Source: Candidatus Woesearchaeota archaeon (lineage in GTDB: Archaea; Nanobdellota; Nanobdellia; Woesearchaeales; SM23-78). From it: a stretch of DNA of 7,375 bases. The stretch lies in NCBI GenBank assembly GCA_011372335.1, contig DRSY01000042.1:1-7375 (forward strand). Reading direction: 5' to 3'. The position numbers and the translations under genes are program-made. Shown here in pieces: positions 1 to 5,997 of this stretch; within the stretch, counting starts at the first letter, position 1; the number at the start of each line of letters is the position of its first letter. The notes beneath the pieces were generated by a model. The model was not told the origin of the DNA. It worked only from the letters and a program-made list of their open reading frames with translations, and did not search any database.

Positions 1-180
1 CTTATGAAGGAGTGCATCTCTGATGCTAAAAGAATATTTGAAGAGAAAAAACTAAAGGACTATCAGACTGATATCATAAGAGTCGCTGTTGCCTTGTTTG
101 AGAAACGAGCAAGTCACTCTGTTTATTGGAAGGAATCAAAGGCAAAAGAGAAGTTTGACAAAGAGTACGCTACGATATAA
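1..180 (+). CDS. Unrecognised protein, C-terminal 59 residues only (5' end outside window)
   Basis: The frame is open from the first base and ends at TAA 178-180. The visible 59 residues are highly charged and predicted helical, with an Ala-Val-Ala-Leu-Phe-Glu-Lys-Arg-Ala-Ser-His segment followed by a Lys/Glu-rich tail, and no membrane segment. An ATG at base 4 could in principle be a start, but the frame continues upstream of it to the window edge and no ribosome binding site can be seen, so I treat the gene as truncated. I do not recognise the family. It is the only + strand gene and it converges on the CBS gene with a gap of 26 bases. Confidence 0.7.
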   Translation, partial: LMKECISDAKRIFEEKKLKDYQTDIIRVAVALFEKRASHSVYWKESKAKEKFDKEYATI

Positions 181-206
181 GAAACAAGAATAAGGACCTT
201 AACAGG

Positions 207-1148
207 CTATGCTTTCTCGTATAACATTATATTTCCTTTCTTCTTCACAACGTAGCGATCTTCTTTATCCTTTTCTGTTTTTTTCTTAGCAACAAAGTCT
301 TTGTTCTTCTCTATGAACAAGTAAAGGTTTCTTGCAACATCTGTCTGTGTTATTACGCCAACTAGTTCATCACCAGATATGACAGGAAGCCTTCTGAAGT
401 TGTGCTCAAGCATAATCTTATTCACTTGGAACAAGTCAAAAGCCGGGGTTATGCATACAACAGGACTGGACATCAAGTCCTTCATATAAGAATTCCTGAG
501 CCTGTTAGGGTTAAGAAAGAACTCGCTTACAATATCGAACTCTGTAAAAACACCCTTAATCTGCTTCTTATCTGCCACCACTACTGAGCCGATATCCTTT
601 AAGGCCATAATTTTTTTTGCTTTTAAGAACTTATCATCTTCTCCTACCACCAACACTTTCTTAGTCATCACATCCCTTACAAGAGGCGGCTTGGGATGCG
701 GGCTTCTCAACTCGTCTAAGACTCTGCAGAGGTCTGTCTGAGTAATTATGCCTCTTAACTCTTCATCCTCAACCACGACTAGTTTCCTGAACTTATGAGA
801 CCGCATTATCTTCTGAGCTTCAAAGAGGTCAAGGCCGGGCTTAACTGTGAAGAGCTTCTGAGTCATAATATCATTAACTAGCATCTTCTCAGAATATCCT
901 TTGCTCATACCAAGTTTCTTAACAAAATCCCTCTCAGTGAGTATGCCAACAGGCTTATAATCCTTAAGTACGACAAGGCAGGAGACATGAGCACCAATCA
1001 TGGTATGAGCAGCGTCTATAAGTCTGTCCTCTCTATGAACATATATCACATCCCTTACCATGATATCCTTCACTCTGAAAGACTTAAGCTCATAGTAACA
1101 GTTACTAAAAGACTTCTTCCTCCTAAACAATCCTAGGATAAAAATCAC
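207..1148 (-). CDS. Four-CBS-domain protein (two Bateman modules)
   Basis: This 313-residue soluble protein contains four CBS repeats at about residues 25-79, 89-144, 156-211 and 221-275. Each repeat opens with a V-x-D-[IVL]-M-type segment and closes with the G-[IV]-[LIF]-T-x-x-D signature (68-74, 133-139, 199-205, 264-270), where the Thr and Asp usually contact the ribose of an adenine nucleotide. CBS pairs in this family bind AMP, ADP, ATP or SAM and act as energy-state sensors. No catalytic or DNA-binding domain is fused, so the partner is unknown. A Lys/Glu-rich tail (280-313) follows. The assigned start is GTG, but that GTG lies inside an AGAGAGGTGAT string resembling a Shine-Dalgarno. 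TTG at codon 7 is an alternative start, although its 13-base spacing is long. The gene is probably monocistronic, with its own promoter, and converges on the left-edge gene. Confidence 0.93.
   Translation of the reverse strand: MIFILGLFRRKKSFSNCYYELKSFRVKDIMVRDVIYVHREDRLIDAAHTMIGAHVSCLVVLKDYKPVGILTERDFVKKLGMSKGYSEKMLVNDIMTQKLFTVKPGLDLFEAQKIMRSHKFRKLVVVEDEELRGIITQTDLCRVLDELRSPHPKPPLVRDVMTKKVLVVGEDDKFLKAKKIMALKDIGSVVVADKKQIKGVFTEFDIVSEFFLNPNRLRNSYMKDLMSSPVVCITPAFDLFQVNKIMLEHNFRRLPVISGDELVGVITQTDVARNLYLFIEKNKDFVAKKKTEKDKEDRYVVKKKGNIMLYEKA
261..287 (+). terminator. Possible U-rich terminator for the left-edge gene, inside the convergent CBS gene
   Basis: A pyrimidine-rich run containing T7 (278-284) lies about 80-105 bases past the stop of the + strand gene. 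Archaeal transcripts commonly end in U-rich tracts without a hairpin. The run is also simply the complement of the Lys-rich (AAA/AAG) tail codons of the CBS gene, so its role is uncertain. Confidence 0.25.
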
Positions 1149-1202
1149 CTCTCTTTTTCTTTTTTAATAAAAAAAAGTGATGATAAAAAAGATACTCGTT
1201 AT

Positions 1203-1222
1203 TTAATTATTTAAATGTTGCG
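1203..1222 (-). promoter_or_regulatory. Archaeal BRE/TATA promoter for the CBS gene
   Basis: On the - strand a CGCAAC element (BRE-like) is followed directly by ATTTAAATAATTAAA (TATA-like). The 12-mer AACATTTAAATA (1208-1219) is shared exactly with the promoter at 5401-5420. A start site about 25 bases downstream would fall near 1186, giving a leader of roughly 40 bases before the GTG. Confidence 0.6.
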
Positions 1223-1285
1223 AATAAAAATAAAAGAATAAAAGAATGAAAGAGGAAGAATGTAAAGAATTAAAGAATAGTCATC
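1223..1285 (-). terminator. U-rich terminator region after the lipoprotein gene
   Basis: Beginning about 14 bases past the lipoprotein stop, the - strand reads as a long pyrimidine-rich stretch with repeated ATTCTTT and TTCTTTTA units. There is no convincing stem-loop. This is the usual look of an archaeal intrinsic terminator and it separates the operon from the CBS promoter just downstream. Confidence 0.5.
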
Positions 1286-1298
1286 TTCCTTTAAGTAA

Positions 1299-2072
1299 TC
1301 AAGTGGTGTGTTGATGCTCTAACTCCTCAGCACCCGCTTCGTTTATAACAACATCCCTGAACTCGTAAGTCTTGTTCATAAAAATTATCTTTAATGGGAC
1401 GCTAAAGAAGGAGTCAACGTACACTATGCCGGGCTGGTTGTTTATCTCGAACTCTACTTCCACAGCGTTTCTGTTCTCAACTGTCTGTGATCTGCCTGTA
1501 AGATCTGCCTTGGTGATCTTAGCCATCCAGTCAAAGGGTGTTTCTACAAAGTAATCATCGAACTCAACATCGAATTCTTTATCCTTATCAGGGCAGATGC
1601 TCTTATCCCTTTCCTCACAGTAAGCAACACCTTCCTTGTTAATAAGGTCAAGGTAAACAGTATCATAAGACTCTTCTGGGCTAAACTTAACCCTGCTCTT
1701 AAGCTCTATCTTCATCTTCTCTCTTGAAACATAATAAACGTTTTCTGGTAGAATCCTCGGTGATTCCACATACGCGTACCGGATACTATTCACCTTATTG
1801 AACTTAGCAAACAAAGCCTGTGCCTCTTCTGAAATAGCGCTCTCAGAAGGCTCCTCTACCCCTTGCTCTTGTTCTTCTTCCTCACCAACAGGTTCTGTTT
1901 CTATAATCCCGGCTTCTTCTTGCTCCTCAGTAACTACGGGCTTACACTCATCCGGGTCTAACACCTTGCTACCATCAGGACAAACATAGTACTCCACTAC
2001 AGGCACACAGCCACTCAGGAACAACAAGCTAAGTGCTAGAACAGACGTGCTTAACAAGAGTTCTTTTCTCAT
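1299..2072 (-). CDS. Secreted lipoprotein with acidic linker and possible LolA/LppX-like domain
   Basis: This 257-residue protein has a signal peptide (1-21) ending in the lipobox Leu-Ser-Gly-Cys, with Cys22 as the lipidation site, so it should be tethered to the outer face of the membrane. A Y-Y-V-C-P-D-G...D-E-C motif (28-43) follows and could form a small disulphide loop. Next comes an acidic, Glu-rich linker (48-86) and a folded domain (about 87-245) with alternating beta strands, a second Cys pair (152 and 160) and a Y-V-D-x-F-x-x-V-P-L-K segment. That segment recalls the lipoprotein-carrier (LolA/LppX) fold; this is a tentative resemblance only. The ATG start is supported by AGGAGGTG seven bases upstream. 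It lies 41 bases after the preceding gene with no evident promoter, so it is probably the last gene of that operon. Function unknown. Confidence 0.88.
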   Translation of the reverse strand: MRKELLLSTSVLALSLLFLSGCVPVVEYYVCPDGSKVLDPDECKPVVTEEQEEAGIIETEPVGEEEEQEQGVEEPSESAISEEAQALFAKFNKVNSIRYAYVESPRILPENVYYVSREKMKIELKSRVKFSPEESYDTVYLDLINKEGVAYCEERDKSICPDKDKEFDVEFDDYFVETPFDWMAKITKADLTGRSQTVENRNAVEVEFEINNQPGIVYVDSFFSVPLKIIFMNKTYEFRDVVINEAGAEELEHQHTT

Positions 2073-2079
2073 AAAAAAA

Positions 2080-2087
2080 CACCTCCT
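2080..2087 (-). promoter_or_regulatory. Strong Shine-Dalgarno of the lipoprotein gene
   Basis: AGGAGGTG with a seven-base spacer before ATG matches the archaeal anti-Shine-Dalgarno closely. It is the best ribosome binding site in the window and fixes the lipoprotein start. The genes upstream in the operon have weak or no such site. Confidence 0.85.
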
Positions 2088-2113
2088 TTAAAAGCTCAGT
2101 TCTTTGTATGCTT

Positions 2114-3391
2114 TTAATATCTTATTATTTTAGTTTTTTTCCTTAAGTACAGGAACACAACACCAGCCAGTAATAATAAGCTGCTTATTACTAGGAGTAA
2201 GGTGAGCATCGCGGACTTCTTCTTAACACCCATCTCTCTTGTTACTTGTTCTTTCTCCTCTCCTATTATTATTTGTTTTGGTTGTTCCTGAACAGGTGTT
2301 TTTTCCTCTGCTTCTTCTTCTGCTTCTAGAAGTTCCAGATTTACTGTAACTCTTTCCTCGGTATCACCGCTCCGTACATAGACGTAATCCGTGTAGTCGC
2401 CTGGTTCAAGACCAGTAGTATCCATGTAAATCGGGATTTCTGCAAAGTCCTTGTGGGGAAGAGTAATGCTACTTCTCATGTCATAAATAAAGTTTGTTGT
2501 AAAGCTTATATTAAAGGTCTTCTCTTCTCCTCTCAGGTTATATATGGTTATGTTTGCTTTAAGAGGGCCCTGGGCGGATGTGATTATGCTTATATAATTA
2601 GGTTCAACAAAAAACGGTTGGGTCGGGGTGTAGTTAAGCATCGGAATCCCTCCTCTGCCCCCTCCGCCTCCACCTCCTACTCGGATCACTCTCTCAACAA
2701 GAGTAGCATTCGGGGTTGCTTGTATCCTGAAAGTCTTGTTTGAGAGGTTGAAGCTGTAAAAAGTTGCTCTTCCGTTTGAGACTTGGAGGTGGTACTCACC
2801 AGTCTTGTTTATCAAGGTATTGTTCTCTATGAGGTACAGTGTGTAGTCCTCATAATCCTCGCTTACACTCACATTAACACTCACGTTTATTAAGGCACAG
2901 CACGAACTAATAGTAATGGTTTTCTCATAATAAGAATCCCCTGTATAGGTTACTTCGCTGATTATTAGAGGAGGAGGAGCTTCAAAGTACAAATAGGTAT
3001 TCTTCACTGACTTATCAGCCTCCCAGGAGATGTTTGTGCCATTAACAATCACGCTCTTTATGTTTCCTGACTCATTAATATACCAGTCATAGCCGCACTC
3101 AAAACCTGTTGGTTTATTAGTGGTTATGTTCATGGTTATATTATCGTAGTATGTAACAGGTATCCTTATTGTTATGTTATTGCCATTCACAATCACAGGG
3201 TCTAGTTGTTCTCTGTTCCCAGTGTCAAAGCTTACATGGGTTATGTTTAGTGTAACAGGAAGACCTATAATGCTTGCTAAGCCTGTGATTATACTGTTTG
3301 TCATGCTTGGGAATAAAAGAGTAGAAGAAGCTAATAGTAAGAGCATTACACTAATAGTGATTAGAAAGATTTTATCTTTTCTTAAGCTCAT
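2114..3391 (-). CDS. Membrane-anchored surface glycoprotein with Gly7 hinge
   Basis: The protein has 425 residues. A short basic cytoplasmic start precedes a hydrophobic segment at 9-27 (signal anchor or signal peptide). A beta-rich extracellular region (45-235) follows, then a flexible hinge with seven Gly (239-245), Arg and Gly-Gly. A second beta sandwich (255-355) resembles the NEW3/Ig-like modules of archaeal surface proteins. After it come a Glu-rich stalk (355-385), a transmembrane helix (394-416) and a basic cytoplasmic tail. I count 17 N-x-S/T sequons, all outside, which predicts heavy N-glycosylation. Cys164-Cys165 are adjacent, which is unusual, and Cys99 is the only other extracellular cysteine. 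The ATG overlaps the end of the upstream gene by 20 bases with no clear Shine-Dalgarno, so translation is probably coupled. No enzymatic motif was seen; a structural, adhesin or partner role with the upstream membrane protein is inferred. Confidence 0.9.
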   Translation of the reverse strand: MSLRKDKIFLITISVMLLLLASSTLLFPSMTNSIITGLASIIGLPVTLNITHVSFDTGNREQLDPVIVNGNNITIRIPVTYYDNITMNITTNKPTGFECGYDWYINESGNIKSVIVNGTNISWEADKSVKNTYLYFEAPPPLIISEVTYTGDSYYEKTITISSCCALINVSVNVSVSEDYEDYTLYLIENNTLINKTGEYHLQVSNGRATFYSFNLSNKTFRIQATPNATLVERVIRVGGGGGGGRGGIPMLNYTPTQPFFVEPNYISIITSAQGPLKANITIYNLRGEEKTFNISFTTNFIYDMRSSITLPHKDFAEIPIYMDTTGLEPGDYTDYVYVRSGDTEERVTVNLELLEAEEEAEEKTPVQEQPKQIIIGEEKEQVTREMGVKKKSAMLTLLLVISSLLLLAGVVFLYLRKKTKIIRY

Positions 3392-4322
3392 TTTTTATTA
3401 GTTCCATTATCTTCTGATGTGATGTTGTTCTGAAGAGCTTGTTTGCTAGTTCTTGTTTTTTAAGGCTGTGAGCCACCCAGTTAGCAAAGTCGTTCTTAGT
3501 AGAATTAACATGGTAGTTGAATATGTCTTCACGCATGTTTTTCAAGGCGTGGTACAGGTCTTCGAGGTCTGTTAGGGTTCTTCCGTCTTTGAGGTGGAAA
3601 TAGGGGTGTGGTTCTAAGGTTTTCTTTTGCTGGGTGCTCAGAGCTCTGTGCTGTGCGTGTCCTAGGTGTTCTTCAGGTCCAGGGTTTGGCTTAGCCTTTA
3701 TTTCTGGCTTGTACTTTTTAGGGGAGTTGTGTTTAGACTGTGTTATTCTCTGCCCTGGCTTTTTTTTAGTGATCCTTCTTGATATCTGGTGGCTCTTCCT
3801 CCAAATCAAGGTTAGTAATGCAAGGATAACTATGATTACTACGAGTATTACCAACCATCTCGGAATTATGGGTTTTTCTGGTATCGGAGCTGACTGTTCT
3901 TTCTCTGCTTCCTTTGGTTTTGGGACTACTCTTACTTTAAAGTTCCTTGCATATCTGACTGATATTGGGACTTGTCCTTCTCCTCTCCCAACAGGACTTA
4001 CTGCGTAGTTAATGTTATAGATGTCTCCTGGCTGGGCATCTTCTGGTACTGTGATGTTAAAGAAGACGTGAGTGTCATAGGTCTGCCCAGGCACTTCTAG
4101 TATTGGCCCTCCTACTAGGCGTGCTATTGCGCTGTCAAGGCTTATATTGACCTTCACTTCTTCTTTGTCTTTGTTCTGCACTGTGAGTTTGAACATGTAG
4201 GTCTGGCCCGGGTATAATTCAAGGGTTTTGTTCTCCATGTAATCGTAGCTTATGCCAAAGCCTTGTACAGGCCCTATTAGAAGTATGGCTAGTAATAAGT
4301 AGCTTAGTATCCTCGCCCTCAT
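3372..4322 (-). CDS. Single-pass membrane protein: outside beta domain, inside DUF5752-like domain
   Basis: This 316-residue protein has a signal peptide (1-21). An extracellular beta domain (22-133) carries a P-G-Q-T-Y motif used twice, in the manner of NEW3/Ig-like modules. A transmembrane helix (156-173) and a very basic, Pro/Lys-rich linker (175-235) follow. The C-terminal helical domain (238-312) has the order F-x-x-x-D-G-x-x-L-x-x-L-E-D-L, then F-x-Y-H-V-N and N-D-F-A-N-W-V. That pattern matches what I know of DUF5752, a family of unknown function, and would lie in the cytoplasm. The domain order suggests a receptor or a bridge from envelope to cytoplasm. The ATG has only a weak AAGGA upstream, and the predicted promoter is so close that the mRNA may be nearly leaderless. 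It is first in the operon with the overlapping glycoprotein and lipoprotein genes. Third positions are mostly A or C. Confidence 0.9.
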   Translation of the reverse strand: MRARILSYLLLAILLIGPVQGFGISYDYMENKTLELYPGQTYMFKLTVQNKDKEEVKVNISLDSAIARLVGGPILEVPGQTYDTHVFFNITVPEDAQPGDIYNINYAVSPVGRGEGQVPISVRYARNFKVRVVPKPKEAEKEQSAPIPEKPIIPRWLVILVVIIVILALLTLIWRKSHQISRRITKKKPGQRITQSKHNSPKKYKPEIKAKPNPGPEEHLGHAQHRALSTQQKKTLEPHPYFHLKDGRTLTDLEDLYHALKNMREDIFNYHVNSTKNDFANWVAHSLKKQELANKLFRTTSHQKIMELIKNELKKR

Positions 4323-4346
4323 AGAGTCCTTAATTAGATGGCTGGG

Positions 4347-4361
4347 TTAATAAACTTTTCG
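4347..4361 (-). promoter_or_regulatory. BRE/TATA promoter of the 4322->1299 operon
   Basis: On the - strand CGAAAAG (BRE-like) is followed by TTTATTAA (TATA-like, 4347-4354). A start 24-27 bases downstream would fall at about 4324-4327, only a few bases before the ATG at 4322, which implies a leaderless or nearly leaderless transcript and agrees with the poor Shine-Dalgarno. Confidence 0.5.
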
Positions 4362-4466
4362 AAAAAAAAAGGTGTTGTGCTCGTTTAACTCCTTGGTTGT
4401 GTGAAGAGGGTTGGCTCTTATAAGAATGATTTAGAATAGAAACAGGGAAGAATAAAAAAAGAATTT
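4362..4466 (-). terminator. Two T-tracts downstream of the shorter surface protein gene
   Basis: A T7 tract (4454-4460) inside a pyrimidine-rich run starts 11 bases past the TAA stop. A second tract, T9 (4362-4370), lies directly upstream of the next promoter. Both fit archaeal U-tract termination. I saw nothing else in the interval 4323-4471. Confidence 0.5.
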
Positions 4467-4471
4467 AAGCT

Positions 4472-5320
4472 TTAGTTACCTGTTGGGTCTATTACCCAGT
4501 TGCTTACCGAGTTGTATGTTGTTGCTGTTATCCCGCTTGGGATGTCCAAGTAGAAGTATAATTCTTCTGTGGCTGTTGCTCCTTTGTTTAGGCTTGCTCC
4601 TGTTATTGTTGTTGGGGTTGAGTGTGATAATTGGTCTCCTGGTCCTCCGCTAGCAGTGGTGTTTACTGCGAAGTTAGTGGCTCCGATTGTGTCTCCTCCT
4701 CCTGTGAGGTTGTATGCTGTCAGGTCTATGCCTGTGTAGACCTGGTTGCCTGTGTTATTAATTGTAAGGGGGTTTTCTGTTGCTGCTACGTCTTGTTCTC
4801 CTGGTGAGCCTGAGAAGGATAGGCTTGTTTCTACCACGGATATGTCGTCTAGAGAGTTCATTGTTAGGTCTGATGATGTGCAGTCAGAGTCACTTGCTGT
4901 TCCGTCTGTTGCATAAACACAGATATCCCATGCTCCGTCAGCGTCGTAGTAGTATATTGTTATGTTGCATCTTATTCTCTGGGTTTTCTGGTCGCTTGAG
5001 TTGCTTACTGACCAGCACGCTGTGCTTAGCCTGTCGGCTTCGCCTGCTTTTGTGATGTTCGCACTTGATGATGCTGTGTCAATATCAGTTACGCTGTTGT
5101 TATCTGTGACATTGAAGTCTATTGTGATTACCTTGGTTGTGCCTGCGTTTGGTGTTTCTGTTGGTGCTTCTACCCAGACTATTTGTGGAGCGCTGTTGCC
5201 TACTGTTGTTGATACTGAGAAGGTGTCTGTGGTTGCTCCTGATGTTAGTATTACTAAGGGGGTGGTTATTGCTATTATTGTTGCTAAGAAGATGAAGAGG
5301 CTGAGGGTTTCTTTTTTCAT
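4472..5320 (-). CDS. Secreted surface protein, paralogue of the C-terminal half of the 5990-7375 protein
   Basis: This 282-residue protein has an N-terminal hydrophobic segment (7-29) and then about 240 residues of beta-rich extracellular sequence with no C-terminal anchor. From residue 42 it aligns end to end with the last ~235 residues of the 5990-7375 product. Shared landmarks are N-x-[AP]-P at the start, the TPN motif, [IV]-[DN]-F-x-V-T-D, Y-Y-D-x-x-G-x-W, N-P-L-x-I-[ND]-N-x-G-N, T-A-Y-N-L, E-x-L-Y-F and a final S-x-x-W-V. Four cysteines (102, 118, 134, 147) could form two disulphides, and there are eight N-glycosylation sequons. It is probably a cell-surface or S-layer-associated subunit held by its N-terminal segment. 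It has its own promoter and a short GGTG Shine-Dalgarno six bases before ATG. In a 40-codon sample, 33 third positions are A or C, the opposite of its paralogue. Confidence 0.88.
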   Translation of the reverse strand: MKKETLSLFIFLATIIAITTPLVILTSGATTDTFSVSTTVGNSAPQIVWVEAPTETPNAGTTKVITIDFNVTDNNSVTDIDTASSSANITKAGEADRLSTACWSVSNSSDQKTQRIRCNITIYYYDADGAWDICVYATDGTASDSDCTSSDLTMNSLDDISVVETSLSFSGSPGEQDVAATENPLTINNTGNQVYTGIDLTAYNLTGGGDTIGATNFAVNTTASGGPGDQLSHSTPTTITGASLNKGATATEELYFYLDIPSGITATTYNSVSNWVIDPTGN

Positions 5321-5365
5321 TCTTTACACCGTACCTTTTTTTTATTAATCTCTAACCAACAATAT

Positions 5366-5386
5366 GGATATTTGGCTACCAATACC
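5366..5386. repeat. Imperfect palindrome at the predicted start site of the 4472-5320 gene
   Basis: On the - strand GGTATTGG and CCAAATATCC face each other across a three-base TAG centre. They pair as a stem with two single-base bulges; the core TTGG/CCAA is perfect. The element lies about 20 bases downstream of the TATA box, where transcription should begin, so it could be an operator or a 5' leader hairpin. It is short enough to be chance. Confidence 0.3.
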
Positions 5387-5400
5387 TATTTTTTGATATT

Positions 5401-5420
5401 ATTATATTTAAATGTTTCGG
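5401..5420 (-). promoter_or_regulatory. Archaeal BRE/TATA promoter for the shorter surface protein gene
   Basis: On the - strand CCGAAAC (BRE-like) precedes ATTTAAATATAAT (TATA-like). It contains the same 12-mer AACATTTAAATA (5405-5416) as the CBS promoter. The expected start near 5383 gives a leader of about 60 bases, the longest in this window, which includes the imperfect palindrome. Confidence 0.65.
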
Positions 5421-5441
5421 TTTTTCTAGGTCAGAGCAACC

Positions 5442-5449
5442 AAAAAAAA
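5442..5449 (-). terminator. T8 terminator after the HTH gene
   Basis: T8 on the - strand begins two bases after the TAG stop of the tandem-HTH gene and lies about 20 bases before the next BRE/TATA. It has no stem-loop. It probably ends the surface protein-regulator transcript. Confidence 0.5.
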
Positions 5450-5451
5450 CA

Positions 5452-5997
5452 CTAGGCTTTCCTAAGCTTCTTCAAAGCCCTATGATAAACAGTCCAAACA
5501 GTCCTATCATCCCGCCTAAGCAACACAGCAACCTCATGATACGAAAGATTATAAGTAATCCTAAGATAATACACAACACTCTCAAGAACACTAAGCCTCT
5601 TCTCAGCAACAACAGACAAAGGCAGAGAATACTTAGTAACAGGAGCCCTTAGCACGGATTTCATCTTCCTCCTAGCAAACCTATAAGTAACACCCACAGC
5701 CCTGGGATCCCTGTTAAGCAGCCTAGCAATCTCAACCAGTTTCAAACCCTTATTCTCGTACAAATACTTAACAATAGTTTCAAGAGCACTCAAATAACCA
5801 TTATCAAACACAGAGACAGGAATACGTATTCCTTCAGGCTTCTCAAATATTTCCTCAGACTTCTCAACAAGCTTAGCCGTGTAAACCTCCTCAAGATACT
5901 CTAAGAACTCTGTATAAGGAACCCGTTCCTGCTTAAAGTAGCGTATCAGCTCCTTTAACAACCGTTCCCTGTCCTTAACAGCATTACCCCTAGTCAC
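5452..5997 (-). CDS. Predicted DNA-binding protein with two tandem sigma-region-4-like HTH repeats
   Basis: With GTG at 5997 as start, the product has 181 residues. A helical charged N-terminus (about 5-55) is followed by two 55-residue repeats (59-113 and 125-179) that align without gaps, with 22 identities. Each runs [IL]-P-x-S-V, L-S-x-L-E, a helix with Y-L, then E-[IV]-A-x-L-L-x-R-D-x-R-x-V and a basic helix; this is the form of a sigma-70 region 4-like helix-turn-helix. The second repeat keeps the R-T-V-W-T recognition-helix pattern better than the first. An ATG at 6030 gives 192 residues but would overlap the upstream gene by 41 bases without a Shine-Dalgarno. GTG 5997 has GGTGG upstream and overlaps the preceding stop as GTGACTAG. 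The coupling to a surface-protein gene suggests a regulator of envelope genes; its target is unknown. Third positions are almost all T or G. Confidence 0.85.
   Translation of the reverse strand: MTRGNAVKDRERLLKELIRYFKQERVPYTEFLEYLEEVYTAKLVEKSEEIFEKPEGIRIPVSVFDNGYLSALETIVKYLYENKGLKLVEIARLLNRDPRAVGVTYRFARRKMKSVLRAPVTKYSLPLSVVAEKRLSVLESVVYYLRITYNLSYHEVAVLLRRDDRTVWTVYHRALKKLRKA

Noticed and set aside
1223..1285. The repeated ATTCTTT/TTCTTTTA units as a repeat array or CRISPR-like element.
   Set aside because: The units are short, irregular and without spacers; they read as an ordinary U-rich terminator region.
3634..4008. A + strand frame of 124 residues with hydrophobic stretches.
   Set aside because: It is antisense to the DUF5752-like membrane protein; the hydrophobicity comes from complementing the basic linker and transmembrane codons.
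4780..5348. Two overlapping + strand frames, one of 128 residues rich in Val, Ser and Leu.
   Set aside because: They are antisense to the surface protein gene, whose frame has a signal segment and a homologue in the same window.
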